Shown here: positions 56,038-64,000 of the stretch, piece after piece
Numbering within the stretch: position 1 is the first letter of the stretch
Layout of the letters: each line of letters starts with the position of its first letter
NCBI GenBank assembly: GCA_002336035.1
Contig: DDED01000160.1
Span: 13,282 to 77,281 of the forward strand
Reading direction: 5' to 3'
DNA from: Cellvibrionales bacterium UBA1963
Lineage (GTDB): Bacteria > Pseudomonadota > Gammaproteobacteria > Pseudomonadales > UBA7434
DNA length: 64,000 bases
Program-made: the position numbers and the translations under genes
The notes under the pieces: model-generated
Told to the model about the DNA's origin: nothing
Database searches by the model: none
Seen by the model: only the letters and a program-made list of their open reading frames with translations

Positions 56038-56364
56038 TTATAGGCTAGATTCAACAAATTCTTCAAGCTGTGTCTTTGATAGCGCACCGACTTTAGTGGC
56101 CTGAGCGCTCCCATTTTTAAAAAGCATTAATGTGGGTATCCCACGAATACCGTGTTTTTGAGCAATCTCTTTATTGGTGTCGACATCAACTTTTACAATT
56201 TTTATCTTCCCTGCATACGACTCGGCGACTTCCTCAAGGACTGGGGCAATCATCTTGCAGGGGCCACACCATTCGGCCCAGTAATCAACAAGCACAGGAA
56301 TGTCTGAATTTATGACTTCCGCTTCAAACGAGGCATCGGTGGCGTGAACGATACTATTTCCCAT
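56038..56364 (-). CDS. trxA: Thioredoxin 1
   Basis: A 108-residue thioredoxin, the cytosolic disulfide reductant. It has WAEWCGPCKM with the redox pair, KVDVDTNKEIAQKHGIRGIPTLM with the cis-proline, and the normal length. It precedes rho on the same strand, as in E. coli and Pseudomonas. An AGGAGAAA site precedes the ATG. All key residues are present. Confidence 0.97.
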   Translation of the reverse strand: MGNSIVHATDASFEAEVINSDIPVLVDYWAEWCGPCKMIAPVLEEVAESYAGKIKIVKVDVDTNKEIAQKHGIRGIPTLMLFKNGSAQATKVGALSKTQLEEFVESSL

Positions 56365-56539
56365 GATTTTCTCCTGATCGGTAAAATGGCATATAAACCT
56401 TATGGATCCGATTGACGATAAGCGAACAATAAATGGATCTGCATAAGCATAAAAAGTGTAACAGCCTTTTTTAAAAGGCGATACAAGTAACTATTGGGGC
56501 GCGTTGATTATATTTCAAGTCGCTAAGAGCGCGCCTTGA

Positions 56540-56947
56540 TCAAGATGAACGTTTAAAAGCAATCAATGCGATAATAGCCGTACTCAGCTCGTATATAATA
56601 GCACCAAAGGTGTACGCGCTTGCGATGCCTAAGCTCTCGTTGCTGGCAGTGACATAAGAACCAACCAATATCAGGCCGATTAATCGGCTGACACCCAGTC
56701 CACCAATAGCAAAACTAATTGAAAGTAGCGCGGAGCGAGTGTAACGGTCATTGAATGCCGAATACAGACACCATAAACCAAAACCTATTTGCAGCCCTCC
56801 ATACATTGCGGCAGTTTCGACGAAGGCGTCGGCACCGTTCATGGTGTAGCCGATATAGTTCACGGGCACATTAGGGTCATATAAGCAAACGCCGCCATAG
56901 GCTACAAACACGATGCCTGTGAGCCATAAAATGAATTTACCCAACAT
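56540..56947 (-). CDS. DUF4345-type membrane protein
   Basis: A 135-residue inner-membrane protein with four hydrophobic segments (about residues 5-22, 45-65, 72-93 and 108-130). The first loop YDPNVPVNYIGYTMNGADAF and SRLIGL in the third helix fit DUF4345 as I recall. Function unknown. It stands alone between trxA and slyX. No cofactor or catalytic motif is visible. Confidence 0.65.
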   Translation of the reverse strand: MLGKFILWLTGIVFVAYGGVCLYDPNVPVNYIGYTMNGADAFVETAAMYGGLQIGFGLWCLYSAFNDRYTRSALLSISFAIGGLGVSRLIGLILVGSYVTASNESLGIASAYTFGAIIYELSTAIIALIAFKRSS

Positions 56948-57132
56948 ACATATTCCCCTTAAGTGAGTCGCTAAAGTATCTTAAGTGAATTATAAGACAT
57001 GCTTAAGGTAAACTCTATCTGAGCATGGCGATTAAATATGGCCATTCAGTCATGTATCAGTAGGTCTGGGATCGCCTAACCATCAAGACTGTATGCGCGT
57101 AAGCGGCTTTAATTTGGAATCATCATTTGATG

Positions 57133-57333
57133 TTAATAGTGAGGTGGTGGCTGGTCATCGATGCCTTGCTGATCATCTTTGTCGAGTGATTGCAGGTGCG
57201 TTCGCATACGATGTTGGTCATTTTTCAGTAAATCAATTTGCTGCTGTTGCGAATAGAGCACATCAGACAATTCATTCATACTTTGCTCTAAAAAAGCAAT
57301 TTTAACCTCTAGCTCTACGGTTTTGTCTGACAT
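57133..57333 (-). CDS. slyX: SlyX protein
   Basis: A 66-residue coiled-coil protein, MSDKTVELEVKIAFLEQSM then SDVLYSQQQQIDLLKND, ending in the DDQPPPHY tail that is characteristic of SlyX. The ATG at 57333 has GAGGGAG upstream; the longer frame to 57432 is not needed. Function unclear in all organisms. SlyX is often near an FKBP PPIase (slyD in E. coli); an FKBP gene lies 1 kb away at 58306. Confidence 0.9.
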   Translation of the reverse strand: MSDKTVELEVKIAFLEQSMNELSDVLYSQQQQIDLLKNDQHRMRTHLQSLDKDDQQGIDDQPPPHY

Positions 57334-57556
57334 AACTGCTCCCTCTGCAAAGCAATATTGATGTGTTGACTCAACACGAAAACATACGTGCTGTGTGAGA
57401 TCATTATACCGATTAAATGAGCAAGCCACCAATTGAATTCAATGTATGTTGGCCATCATAGAGTTGCTTATCTGTCATGGTTTTCAACAGTATTGAATCA
57501 TTATTGACGGTGAAAAGAGAGGTATAATTTAAAAAAATATGAACGGTGAGTGTCAA
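57334..57556. other. slyX / TIGR02444 gene intergenic region
   Basis: A 223-bp gap between divergent genes. TTATTG (57501-57506) and TATAAT (57523-57528), 16 bp apart, are a plausible promoter for the rightward gene. I see nothing else. Confidence 0.4.
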
Positions 57557-58108
57557 ATGAATGGTTTATGGTCTTTTTCAGTGATGTTGTATGGAGCTGA
57601 TGAAGTGAAGCAGCTCTGCCTAACGCTTCAAGATGAAGAGGGTATTGATGTGTGCCTATTATTATCTTTAGTGTGGTTGGGTACTCATGGCATCTCGCTC
57701 GATAGATCATCAATGACCTCGCTATACTATTCTGTCTTGCGTTGGCAATTGCTGGTCACAACGCGGTTAAGACGTTACCGCTTATCCTGCCAACTGAGTA
57801 AAAGTAGATTTTCAAAATCAATCTTTAACCCACTTATGCATCCGCTTTACTCGTTATTGAAAATACTGGAGCTAACAGCTGAAAAAGCATCTTTCTGGCG
57901 GATAAATTGTTTTTTAAAAGAAAGATTCCCTTTAATTATTGAGGATGCTGCACACCCAAAAATGGCGGATCAAATAACAACCGAACAAATGGCTGTTGCG
58001 ATGCAATATAATTTAGCCAGTTATTTTGAAATTGACGCAAACGACAGGCGATCAACCCTTCAGCCAGAGCAAATAACCGCGATATTGTTAAATTATTTGC
58101 CCAGATAG
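57557..58108 (+). CDS. TIGR02444 family protein
   Basis: A conserved protein of unknown function, found near FKBP and rsd genes in Pseudomonas relatives. It opens MNGLWSFSVMLYGADEVKQL, followed by CLTLQDEEGIDVCLLLSLVWLG, the family signature as I know it. The ATG at 57557 has GGTGAG eight bases upstream; an ATG at 57539 would be only about four bases from the predicted transcription start. The rest is helical. No catalytic motif. Confidence 0.75.
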   Translation: MNGLWSFSVMLYGADEVKQLCLTLQDEEGIDVCLLLSLVWLGTHGISLDRSSMTSLYYSVLRWQLLVTTRLRRYRLSCQLSKSRFSKSIFNPLMHPLYSLLKILELTAEKASFWRINCFLKERFPLIIEDAAHPKMADQITTEQMAVAMQYNLASYFEIDANDRRSTLQPEQITAILLNYLPR

Positions 58109-58128
58109 CTATTTTTATCGTTCGATAG

Positions 58129-58148
58129 TCAGTATCGCTATATACTGA
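58129..58148. repeat. Inverted repeat after the TIGR02444 gene
   Basis: TCAGTAT and ATACTGA arms surround 6 bases, 21 bp past the stop. No T-run follows, so a terminator role is doubtful. Confidence 0.35.
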
Positions 58149-58305
58149 TGAAACCATGATATGATTAACGATTAAAAACTGATCATAAAACAAACCAATT
58201 CAGCCAATAAAAGGCTCATTGTCCACCTCTAAACTTGCTGTGGGCTGATTGTAAACAGGCACAATATTTTTTTAACAATAAACTGTATAGATAGGGAAGA
58301 AATCA

Positions 58306-59043
58306 ATGAATATAATCAAAGCAGTAATCGCAACAGCGATCGTAACGGGCACAATTACTGGCTGTGATCAATCTACGTCAGGATTGCCTCGTGCCTCCGA
58401 TAAGCCTGAATCTGAGCTTACAATGCAAAGTTATGCACTGGGTCACAATATGGGTGGCAGTCTGAAAGCAGCAGGCATTGAAATTGATTCTGCCTATTTT
58501 AATGCGGGTTTTTATGATGCAGCTGATGGCACTCAGCTCATGAGTCAAGAAGAGATCCAAACAGCATTAATGAATTTACAACAGGCCACGCAAGAAGCGC
58601 AGCAAGCGAAAATGACAGAAGTTATAGAAGGCAATTTGAAAGCCTCAGAAGACAGTTTAGCAGCAAATGCCGAGCTTGAGGGTATGGTTGTGACCGAGAG
58701 TGGTTTGCAATACAAGGTGATAACTGCTGGTGATGGTGCGCAACCGAAAGCGACAGACAGCGTGACTGTTCACTATGAAGGTCGGCTATTTGACGGCACA
58801 GTATTCGACAGCTCAATTGCCCGAGGTGAGCCGGTGACTTTTGCGGTAGGTGGCGTGATACCAGGCTGGACTGAGGCCTTACAATTAATGCCGGTCGGTT
58901 CGAAATGGCAGTTGTTTATTCCATCAAGTTTGGCTTATGGGGAAAGCGGTGCTGGCGGGCAGATTGAGCCCAACATGGCTTTAGTGTTCGATGTTGAATT
59001 AATCGAAATCGTTAGTGAGGAGCCACCAGTACCCGCTGAATAA
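58306..59043 (+). CDS. FKBP-type peptidyl-prolyl isomerase lipoprotein
   Basis: A Mip/FklB-like prolyl isomerase. A lipobox (TITGC, about residue 20) makes it an envelope lipoprotein. A helical dimerisation domain (about 35-125, SYALGHNMGGSLKAAGIEID) precedes the FKBP domain with YEGRLFDGTVFDSS, FAVGGVIPGWTEAL and IPSSLAYGESGAG, ending FDVELIEI. Active-site residues (Y, F, D, W, Y) are present. It has GGGAAG upstream of the ATG. Confidence 0.93.
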   Translation: MNIIKAVIATAIVTGTITGCDQSTSGLPRASDKPESELTMQSYALGHNMGGSLKAAGIEIDSAYFNAGFYDAADGTQLMSQEEIQTALMNLQQATQEAQQAKMTEVIEGNLKASEDSLAANAELEGMVVTESGLQYKVITAGDGAQPKATDSVTVHYEGRLFDGTVFDSSIARGEPVTFAVGGVIPGWTEALQLMPVGSKWQLFIPSSLAYGESGAGGQIEPNMALVFDVELIEIVSEEPPVPAE

Positions 59044-59071
59044 TCGTTGTTTCGCCATTAGATAACATACG

Positions 59072-60088
59072 CTATGGTGGCATTATCGATGCTGCCATAG
59101 CGTATTTAAACTGGTGAAATAAACCGTTGGTCGTTATCGCGCTGTAATGGCCCTTACTGGTAAATGCCACGGCTAACACTGTCGATTGGTTAGGCTTTAT
59201 AAAATACCGTTTAGGCATCGTCCATTGTTGCTGAAGCTTAAATGCGACTAAATCCCATAGTTGCACAACCCCTCCTGTTGTTCCTGTCAGTAACCACCGA
59301 TTATCGTTTGAAAACTTTGCCGCTGTGAATACGACCCCACGTTTTAAATGACTTTTAGACAAGGGTATCTCGCCGAACAAACTTGCGTTATTGGTATTCC
59401 AGACGATAACTTTGTCGTATCTTGCTACGGTGAGTGCTAGGCTCCCATCGGGTGACAATTTGACTAGGTTAACTGGGCCATTATGAGCAAGCCGTTTACT
59501 GTGCAGGGGCTTTGATAAATTCCATATTTTAGCGCTATGATCGTCCGAACCAGTGATAGCAATGTTTGTATTGGCATTAAGGTCAACACTGTTTACGCGT
59601 CCTTTATGATTGAAGACTGCTAGGGTTGATCCTGAGGGAATATCGATCATCAGTGACGTATGATTCTCTAGGGCAATAATCATTGCATTATTCTGATTCA
59701 AGAGGGCAAGTTGATTAATCTTACTGGGAGCCAGAAAAGATCTAATATGAAAACCGTGAGAAGCGTTCCAAATAGAGATTGACGTGTTATTGCTGACGGT
59801 TGCGGCTAATTCCCCGTTATCCGTGATTGAGACAAGGTGAATAGCTTCATCTTGCTCAGGGTTATGATGCCACTTAAAAAGACGATTTTTACTTTGATTA
59901 TCCCAGAGACTGGCGCCATTATTCATCGAGCCGATAATCGCAATTTTTCCGCTTTCATTGATCGCTGCAGAGTAAATACCATCATTTGCCAACACCGCAT
60001 AATCCTGTGAGCGATCATTGATGCAACCGACTAATGCTATTGTAAGAGAGATTAGCAATAGCGCAGGCGTTTGTTTGGCTGCTATCAT
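59072..60088 (-). CDS. WD40-repeat lipoprotein
   Basis: A lipoprotein signal (LTIALVGC) followed by about seven WD40-like repeats that fill the 338-residue protein. Typical repeat ends are visible as ASLWDNQSK, ISIWNASHG, AKIWNLSKP, VIVWNTNNA and VQLWDLVAF. It probably folds as a beta-propeller in the envelope and serves as a scaffold. Partner unknown. It is convergent with the FKBP gene and downstream of rsd on the same strand, with a hairpin between. Confidence 0.82.
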   Translation of the reverse strand: MIAAKQTPALLLISLTIALVGCINDRSQDYAVLANDGIYSAAINESGKIAIIGSMNNGASLWDNQSKNRLFKWHHNPEQDEAIHLVSITDNGELAATVSNNTSISIWNASHGFHIRSFLAPSKINQLALLNQNNAMIIALENHTSLMIDIPSGSTLAVFNHKGRVNSVDLNANTNIAITGSDDHSAKIWNLSKPLHSKRLAHNGPVNLVKLSPDGSLALTVARYDKVIVWNTNNASLFGEIPLSKSHLKRGVVFTAAKFSNDNRWLLTGTTGGVVQLWDLVAFKLQQQWTMPKRYFIKPNQSTVLAVAFTSKGHYSAITTNGLFHQFKYAMAASIMPP

Positions 60089-60203
60089 TTATTCGGTTCT
60101 CACTTATTTAATGCCAGCGATGACTATAACAGAAGTTACAGTGACTGTGGACTCAAGCGAAATAATTGAATGTCTGAGGAAAGTGACTTGCTATCTTATG
60201 GTG

Positions 60204-60241
60204 CTAGTGCCGCTGCCCTGAGGGTTAGCAGGCGGCACTAG
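60204..60241 (-). terminator. GC-rich hairpin after rsd
   Basis: CTAGTGCCGC pairs with GCGGCACTAG around 18 bases, which contain a small CCCT-G-AGGG stem. It lies about 70 bases past the rsd stop. No U-run follows, so it may need Rho or be a stability element. Confidence 0.45.
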
Positions 60242-60309
60242 GCCATAAATAATTGAGATTGTGATGCGACACCCGCTGAGCTAAAGGGTCGCTAGGAATT
60301 AAGCTACGG

Positions 60310-60798
60310 CTATGCGTTGACTATTAAATTACTGTGAGCGTAATGCAGGCTTTCAATCAGTTGGTCTTCTAATTCAAATCGTAATACCAATGTTTCGCCT
60401 AGTTTTGACAGATCACGTGCTAAAGTTGGACTGCTATTGTCATCTTTGAGTGCGGAATCAAAACTGTCATTAAAAGCCAATGCCACTTCAGTTGTTTTAC
60501 TCACCTGGGGGTAAAGTTTTCTAGCAACTTCCAGTCCTTTGCCATCATTAAATTCTTCAGCCTCTTGAATCAAGTGGTCGTAAACCTCGAAGTGACCTGC
60601 AGAAATATAGTCGACCATGAGTTCACAGAAATGCCTAAGCGCCTCTGTGGTGTTCGTCTGATTCATCGCAGATGAATCGTGAACACCAGTAATGGTGCAG
60701 AACTCAACAATTAATTCTTGTCGCTGTTCAAGCCATTTATCGAGAATCTTACTGACTCCGCCCCAACGCTCTTTAGTGGTTTTGCAGTTTTCTAACAT
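60310..60798 (-). CDS. rsd: Anti-sigma-70 factor Rsd/AlgQ
   Basis: Binds sigma-70 in stationary phase (Rsd in E. coli) and influences alginate and virulence genes as AlgQ in Pseudomonas. The helical 162-residue protein opens MLENCKTTKERWGGVSKILDK, with WLEQRQELIVEFC and LRHFCELMVDYISAGHFEVYD, as in the family. It is near dsbB and the FKBP gene, the Pseudomonas order. Length is normal. Confidence 0.92.
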   Translation of the reverse strand: MLENCKTTKERWGGVSKILDKWLEQRQELIVEFCTITGVHDSSAMNQTNTTEALRHFCELMVDYISAGHFEVYDHLIQEAEEFNDGKGLEVARKLYPQVSKTTEVALAFNDSFDSALKDDNSSPTLARDLSKLGETLVLRFELEDQLIESLHYAHSNLIVNA

Positions 60799-61200
60799 AA
60801 GGTAGTCCTTTTTTAGCGGTTACTAGCTCACAAAGCCAGTGATTGACCTAAGCTGACGGCGTGATGAGTCAAAGCATGGGCTGCCAGCGCTTAATGCATA
60901 GCCCCCATTTTGGTTTATCTTCAGAGGGTTCCTCTGGATTCGCTCTGCATGAAATGCTGGTTAAGGCATTAATGCGTTACTCTCGCTGTTCAACGTCGTT
61001 AGATAAAGCTTAGAAAAGGACTGAGATTTTCTCAAGAAATGACTAGGCCAATAATTAACATAATTTAGAGGTAATGACCATAAACCATTGTTTTTTATAA
61101 TTTTATTGGTTAATTAAGCTGTTGATATTTGATAATTATGACTGTTATTTAAACTAAAAGAATGAGGAATTTTCCACATTATGCGGCATGACTGGTTACA
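60799..61200. other. rsd / dsbB intergenic region
   Basis: A 402-bp gap upstream of rsd and downstream of dsbB, both on the minus strand. The part near 61040-61170 is AT-rich and could hold the rsd promoter. I see no gene or strong structure. Confidence 0.4.
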
Positions 61201-61707
61201 TTATGACCGACTGTACTCTTGTCGCAACTGCATTAACCAAATAATAGCTAACCCCGTAAAACTGATAGCGGCCCAACCAGGAATGCTAATTGTCAAAAAG
61301 CGCCAAGTAACTTCGGCACAATTGCCATCACCGCGGAGCAATATACTGAGTGCTTCATTAATAGGAAACGTATCTAAGATAAACTCAATACTAGGGCCGC
61401 ACGCGGGCGCTTGATCAGCGGGCAGGCTCTGCAAATAAAGTTGCCTGCCTGCAAAACCAGCGCCTGCAAAGGAAAATCCCGCTCCTAAAAAGGCGTAGAC
61501 ACCCGTCATTCGGCGCGAAGGGTTATGAATGAGGGCTATGAGGGCCGTAATCCCACACAGAAAAAAGAAAAATCGTTGAGTAATACACAGTGGGCAAGGC
61601 GCTAAGTCGTCAACATATTGTAAAAAATAGCCAAACCCCAATAAGCTAATAATGCCGATTAAGATCAGCCAGCGTAACCGCTGAACGGTGATTAGGGTTT
61701 GATTCAT
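61201..61707 (-). CDS. dsbB: Disulfide bond formation protein DsbB
   Basis: An inner-membrane quinone-dependent oxidant of DsbA. Four membrane helices and both redox pairs are present: APCPLC in the first periplasmic loop and the APACG plus DGNCAEV pair in the second. The ATG at 61707 gives MNQTLITVQRLRWL with AGGAGA upstream. At 168 residues it is normal. DsbA is not in the window. It lies between rsd and a FliL-like gene. Confidence 0.93.
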   Translation of the reverse strand: MNQTLITVQRLRWLILIGIISLLGFGYFLQYVDDLAPCPLCITQRFFFFLCGITALIALIHNPSRRMTGVYAFLGAGFSFAGAGFAGRQLYLQSLPADQAPACGPSIEFILDTFPINEALSILLRGDGNCAEVTWRFLTISIPGWAAISFTGLAIIWLMQLRQEYSRS

Positions 61708-61845
61708 TGTAACAATTTCTCCTGGCAAGCATTGCTAGTCTCGTGCCAATGCTCCGCTCTTCTATACTATTTAAGTAAGTTTGACGCCAATTTATCGATC
61801 AAGAATACAGTAAATCATAGTTGAAAATCATGATAAATCATCACA

Positions 61846-62319
61846 ATGTGGAAAAGATGTAAAAGGGTAATACAGTCAATGGTAAGATCAAAGAAAAATA
61901 GATTGGCAGCGGTCGGTCTGCTGTTGACTCTGCTCGTCGTGTCTCAACTTAGCCGCGCAGAAGAAAAAACTGATGTTGGTGATCGAGGCATGAGTGATGC
62001 ATTTTATATCGCAATAGAACCAACGTTAGTGAGTCATTTTGGTGACGCTAACGACATCGCTTACATCAAAAGCGAAGTCAGCGTGCGAGTAAATAACATT
62101 GAGGCAAAAGATTTCGTCAATTTACATCAGCCATTGATTAGAGATTTATTGTTGACCAATTTTTCTGTGATGACGCATGAAGCATTGAATAATAGAGACA
62201 AAAAAGAGCAATTTCAAAAAAGACTTCTCACCATTCTAAAAAAAGAGCTGATAAAAGAGGGGGCGCAGGCGGCATCAATTGAGAATGTGTTGTTTACCCG
62301 TTTTTCAGTGTACCAATAA
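61846..62319 (+). CDS. FliL-like membrane-anchored protein
   Basis: A 157-residue single-pass protein. A hydrophobic segment (about residues 19-36, ending in SRA) leads into a FliL-like periplasmic domain: FYIAIEPTLVSHFGD, YIKSEVSVRVNN, LHQPLIRDLLLTNFSV and VLFTRFSVYQ. No other flagellar gene is near, so this is probably the FliL paralogue of unknown role seen near rsd/dsbB in relatives, not the flagellar FliL itself. An ATG at 61879 is an alternative start. Confidence 0.78.
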   Translation: MWKRCKRVIQSMVRSKKNRLAAVGLLLTLLVVSQLSRAEEKTDVGDRGMSDAFYIAIEPTLVSHFGDANDIAYIKSEVSVRVNNIEAKDFVNLHQPLIRDLLLTNFSVMTHEALNNRDKKEQFQKRLLTILKKELIKEGAQAASIENVLFTRFSVYQ

Positions 62320-63237
62320 CGCAAAAAAAACAGCCGTAGTGCAGGTGTAAAGCGTTTTTTTAAGGCGAATTAAGCCCCCAGAATTAATGCCTTACTGTCC
62401 CAGTTTGAAGCAGCCTAAAGATCAAAAAATGCATGAATTTCAAAAATGAAATTTTAATTCCGCGACTATAATTCAGAAACAGTGGGTTGGCTTGCTGAAC
62501 ACACAAAGGAACATTGAGATAGGTGAGTAACACTTGGTCAAGCTATAAAAAAGTGCCTCTAACTACACGCCTCTAACTATATGGGGTTCGACGACCCAAT
62601 GTCAACGAGACTCAATCCCCCGCATGCTCATGATCCTTTATTGTAGACTCTTTAGGTATGAGTAAGTACGGTTTTAGTCCGTATAGGGTGTGGTTTTTAT
62701 CTTTTAGCAAACTTAAGGGTAGGGCCTCGAGATGGCTGGATGGCCGGTATTCAAGGCACTACAAATATTCCAATAGGCAGTGCGAATAGCTATCGACGTT
62801 ATGGTTCTCATAATCAGTTGAAAGTTAGAGGGGGTGTTTCGGCATAAAAGCCATTATCTCCCCAATATTCATAGGACCAACAAGGGCATTGTTTTCACAA
62901 CTAACTAACAATTTTTTGGGGCTTAGACAGCATAAAAGCATCAATCTGCAGTCCTAGCAGCACCTGACAGACTGTAGAATGCAGTTAATGACAGTGTGTA
63001 ACCCAACTCAGACCTGGTCGCGCACAAAACCTTTTTAATGCGCCATATTTTTTGCGGTTACTTCGGCAATAAAATCCCAATGACTATATGCACTCTAATT
63101 ACCAATGGCATTTGACAAATTTTTTCAGCCAAAAATTGGCTATCAATTTCATCGCTGGCCTCGTCCAATAAGCGAGTATCAAACCATGAAGTGGCTGTCC
63201 TCATTGTTGTTATAAACCGATAAAAAATCAAGGTAGC
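62320..63237. other. 918-bp gene-free stretch
   Basis: The longest non-coding stretch in the window. A short open frame (about 62717-62845) ends SYRRYGSHNQLKVRGGVSA and looks like a possible gene remnant, with stops just upstream. An 11-bp direct repeat, GCCTCTAACTA, occurs at 62555 and 62569. GGCATAAAAGCC-like segments occur near 62840. No tRNA or strong promoter is visible. I read it as decayed or rapidly changing sequence. Confidence 0.5.
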
Positions 63238-64000
63238 TTATTGATTAAAATAGTCGGCTAAAAAAGTTGAAAAATCAACGTCATCTTCTTGTTCCAGCCC
63301 CTCCTGTTGCTCAACTGAATGACGCGCGATTGACATAAGGCTTTCTTGTTGATGCGTGTCAATATTTAACGCGCTAAAATAATCAGCATGACTAGTAGCT
63401 TGAGCTAAATTGAATTGAATATGTGACGCTTTGGATTCGTCCATCTTTGCAAGTACGCGGGCTGATGGTGTTAATGCGCTGTCGGAAACTTTTTCACGTT
63501 GAGCAATGACGGTTTCAGTATAATGGGTGCCGCCGTGGGCATTATCTAATTCAGTAGCGATATCGTGGATTTGATCGAGCATATTATTTGCGCATTTTTG
63601 CATGGGTAGCTCTTGGCCACCACATAAAACGTTTAATCCGGGCTTCCTGCCATAATTAACAATACGTTCTTGATTTAATGCAATTAACTCATATTCTTTG
63701 GGGTTACTAGGTGGGCTTTCAGACGTCAAACAATACAGTAAAAAGGCATCAAGAAAACGAATTGTTGTATCATCGATGCCACGTGGACTAAAGGGGCTAA
63801 TATCAAGACACCTTATTTCTATATACTCTACACCGCGTTGAGTTAGTGCCTTAATCGGTGTTTCGCCACTGCGAGCAACTTGCTTTGGACGAATAGCAGA
63901 ATAAAATTCATTTTCTATTTGTAGCATTGAGGACGAAAGCTGTTGATGCTCTCCATTTACTGGATCGGCAAATTTCTGATAATCAGGGTAAGGTGTGCGC
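63238..64000 (-). CDS. gshA: Glutamate-cysteine ligase (partial, N-terminus off window)
   Basis: The first enzyme of glutathione synthesis. The reading frame runs off the right edge, giving 254 C-terminal residues of a protein usually about 520 long. Motifs are LQIENEFYSAIRPKQ, TQRGVEYIEIRCLDISPFSP and the tail YFSALNIDTHQQESLMS. The Met at 63927 is internal; the frame continues upstream with YPDYQKFAD. No stop or frameshift is seen. Confidence 0.93.
   Translation of the reverse strand, partial: RTPYPDYQKFADPVNGEHQQLSSSMLQIENEFYSAIRPKQVARSGETPIKALTQRGVEYIEIRCLDISPFSPRGIDDTTIRFLDAFLLYCLTSESPPSNPKEYELIALNQERIVNYGRKPGLNVLCGGQELPMQKCANNMLDQIHDIATELDNAHGGTHYTETVIAQREKVSDSALTPSARVLAKMDESKASHIQFNLAQATSHADYFSALNIDTHQQESLMSIARHSVEQQEGLEQEDDVDFSTFLADYFNQ

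Noticed and set aside
62582..62600. GGGGTTCGACGACCC, resembling a tRNA T-arm
   Set aside because: The loop would be nine bases instead of seven and no acceptor, D or anticodon arms can be built around it.
1..64000. CRISPR arrays, prophage, insertion sequences, rRNA and tRNA genes
   Set aside because: I saw no regularly spaced repeats, transposase or phage frames, or RNA gene signatures on either strand.

Overview
The window is a chromosomal segment from a gammaproteobacterium, probably a free-living, marine-type relative of the Cellvibrionales/Pseudomonadales. This rests on runs of gene order that I recall as typical of Pseudomonas and relatives: envC / yibN-grxC-secB / trmL-ntrC-ntrB-DUF4124-glutamine synthetase; tolC / yqiB-cpdA-yqiA-parE; parC-serB; epmB / efp-epmA; psd-rhodanese-rsgA / orn; ubiD-rho-trxA; and FKBP, rsd and dsbB close together. 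By eye the GC content is moderate and even. I see no rRNA, tRNA, CRISPR array, insertion sequence or prophage. A genus cannot be fixed from the sequence alone.

Layout. 1-9033: cell division (envC, partial), redox and protein export (yibN, grxC, secB), tRNA modification (trmL) and nitrogen control (ntrC, ntrB and a type II, eukaryotic-like glutamine synthetase where type I glnA is expected). This part carries NtrC palindromes and a sigma-54 promoter. 9542-16660: lipid A Kdo transfer (waaA), tolC, yqiB-cpdA-yqiA and parE. 16755-38111: a long block between parE and parC. It holds an epimerase/CoA-transferase/phosphatase trio, a Zur-type regulator with a secreted-protein and TonB-receptor cluster (20142-27140), dusC, fpr/finR, an NSS transporter, a nitronate monooxygenase-like gene, typA-dtd and an alkaline phosphatase. 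38112-50779: parC, serB, the complete EF-P lysylation set except epmC, psd, rsgA, orn, a Rieske oxygenase and NTF2-like genes. 50796-64000: prpE, ubiD, rho, trxA, slyX, an FKBP lipoprotein, a WD40 lipoprotein, rsd, dsbB, a FliL-like protein, a gene-free stretch and the 3' part of gshA.

The most interesting system is at 20142-27140. A Zur-family repressor gene is followed by three related secreted proteins that share a V-H-x-H signature, a GAY(L/M)I segment and a tryptophan motif. Two of them end in PEP-CTERM-like sorting tails; the third ends abruptly. With them are a beta-helix lipoprotein and a ZnuD-like TonB receptor with a histidine-rich loop. Four of these genes are packed as one operon. 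The simplest reading is a zinc-responsive surface capture and uptake system. The individual families are partly known, but this combination deserves a closer look.

The second point of interest is the nitrogen locus. The ntrBC promoter carries a perfect 21-bp NtrC palindrome, and the type II glutamine synthetase has the complete sigma-54/NtrC arrangement expected of glnA.
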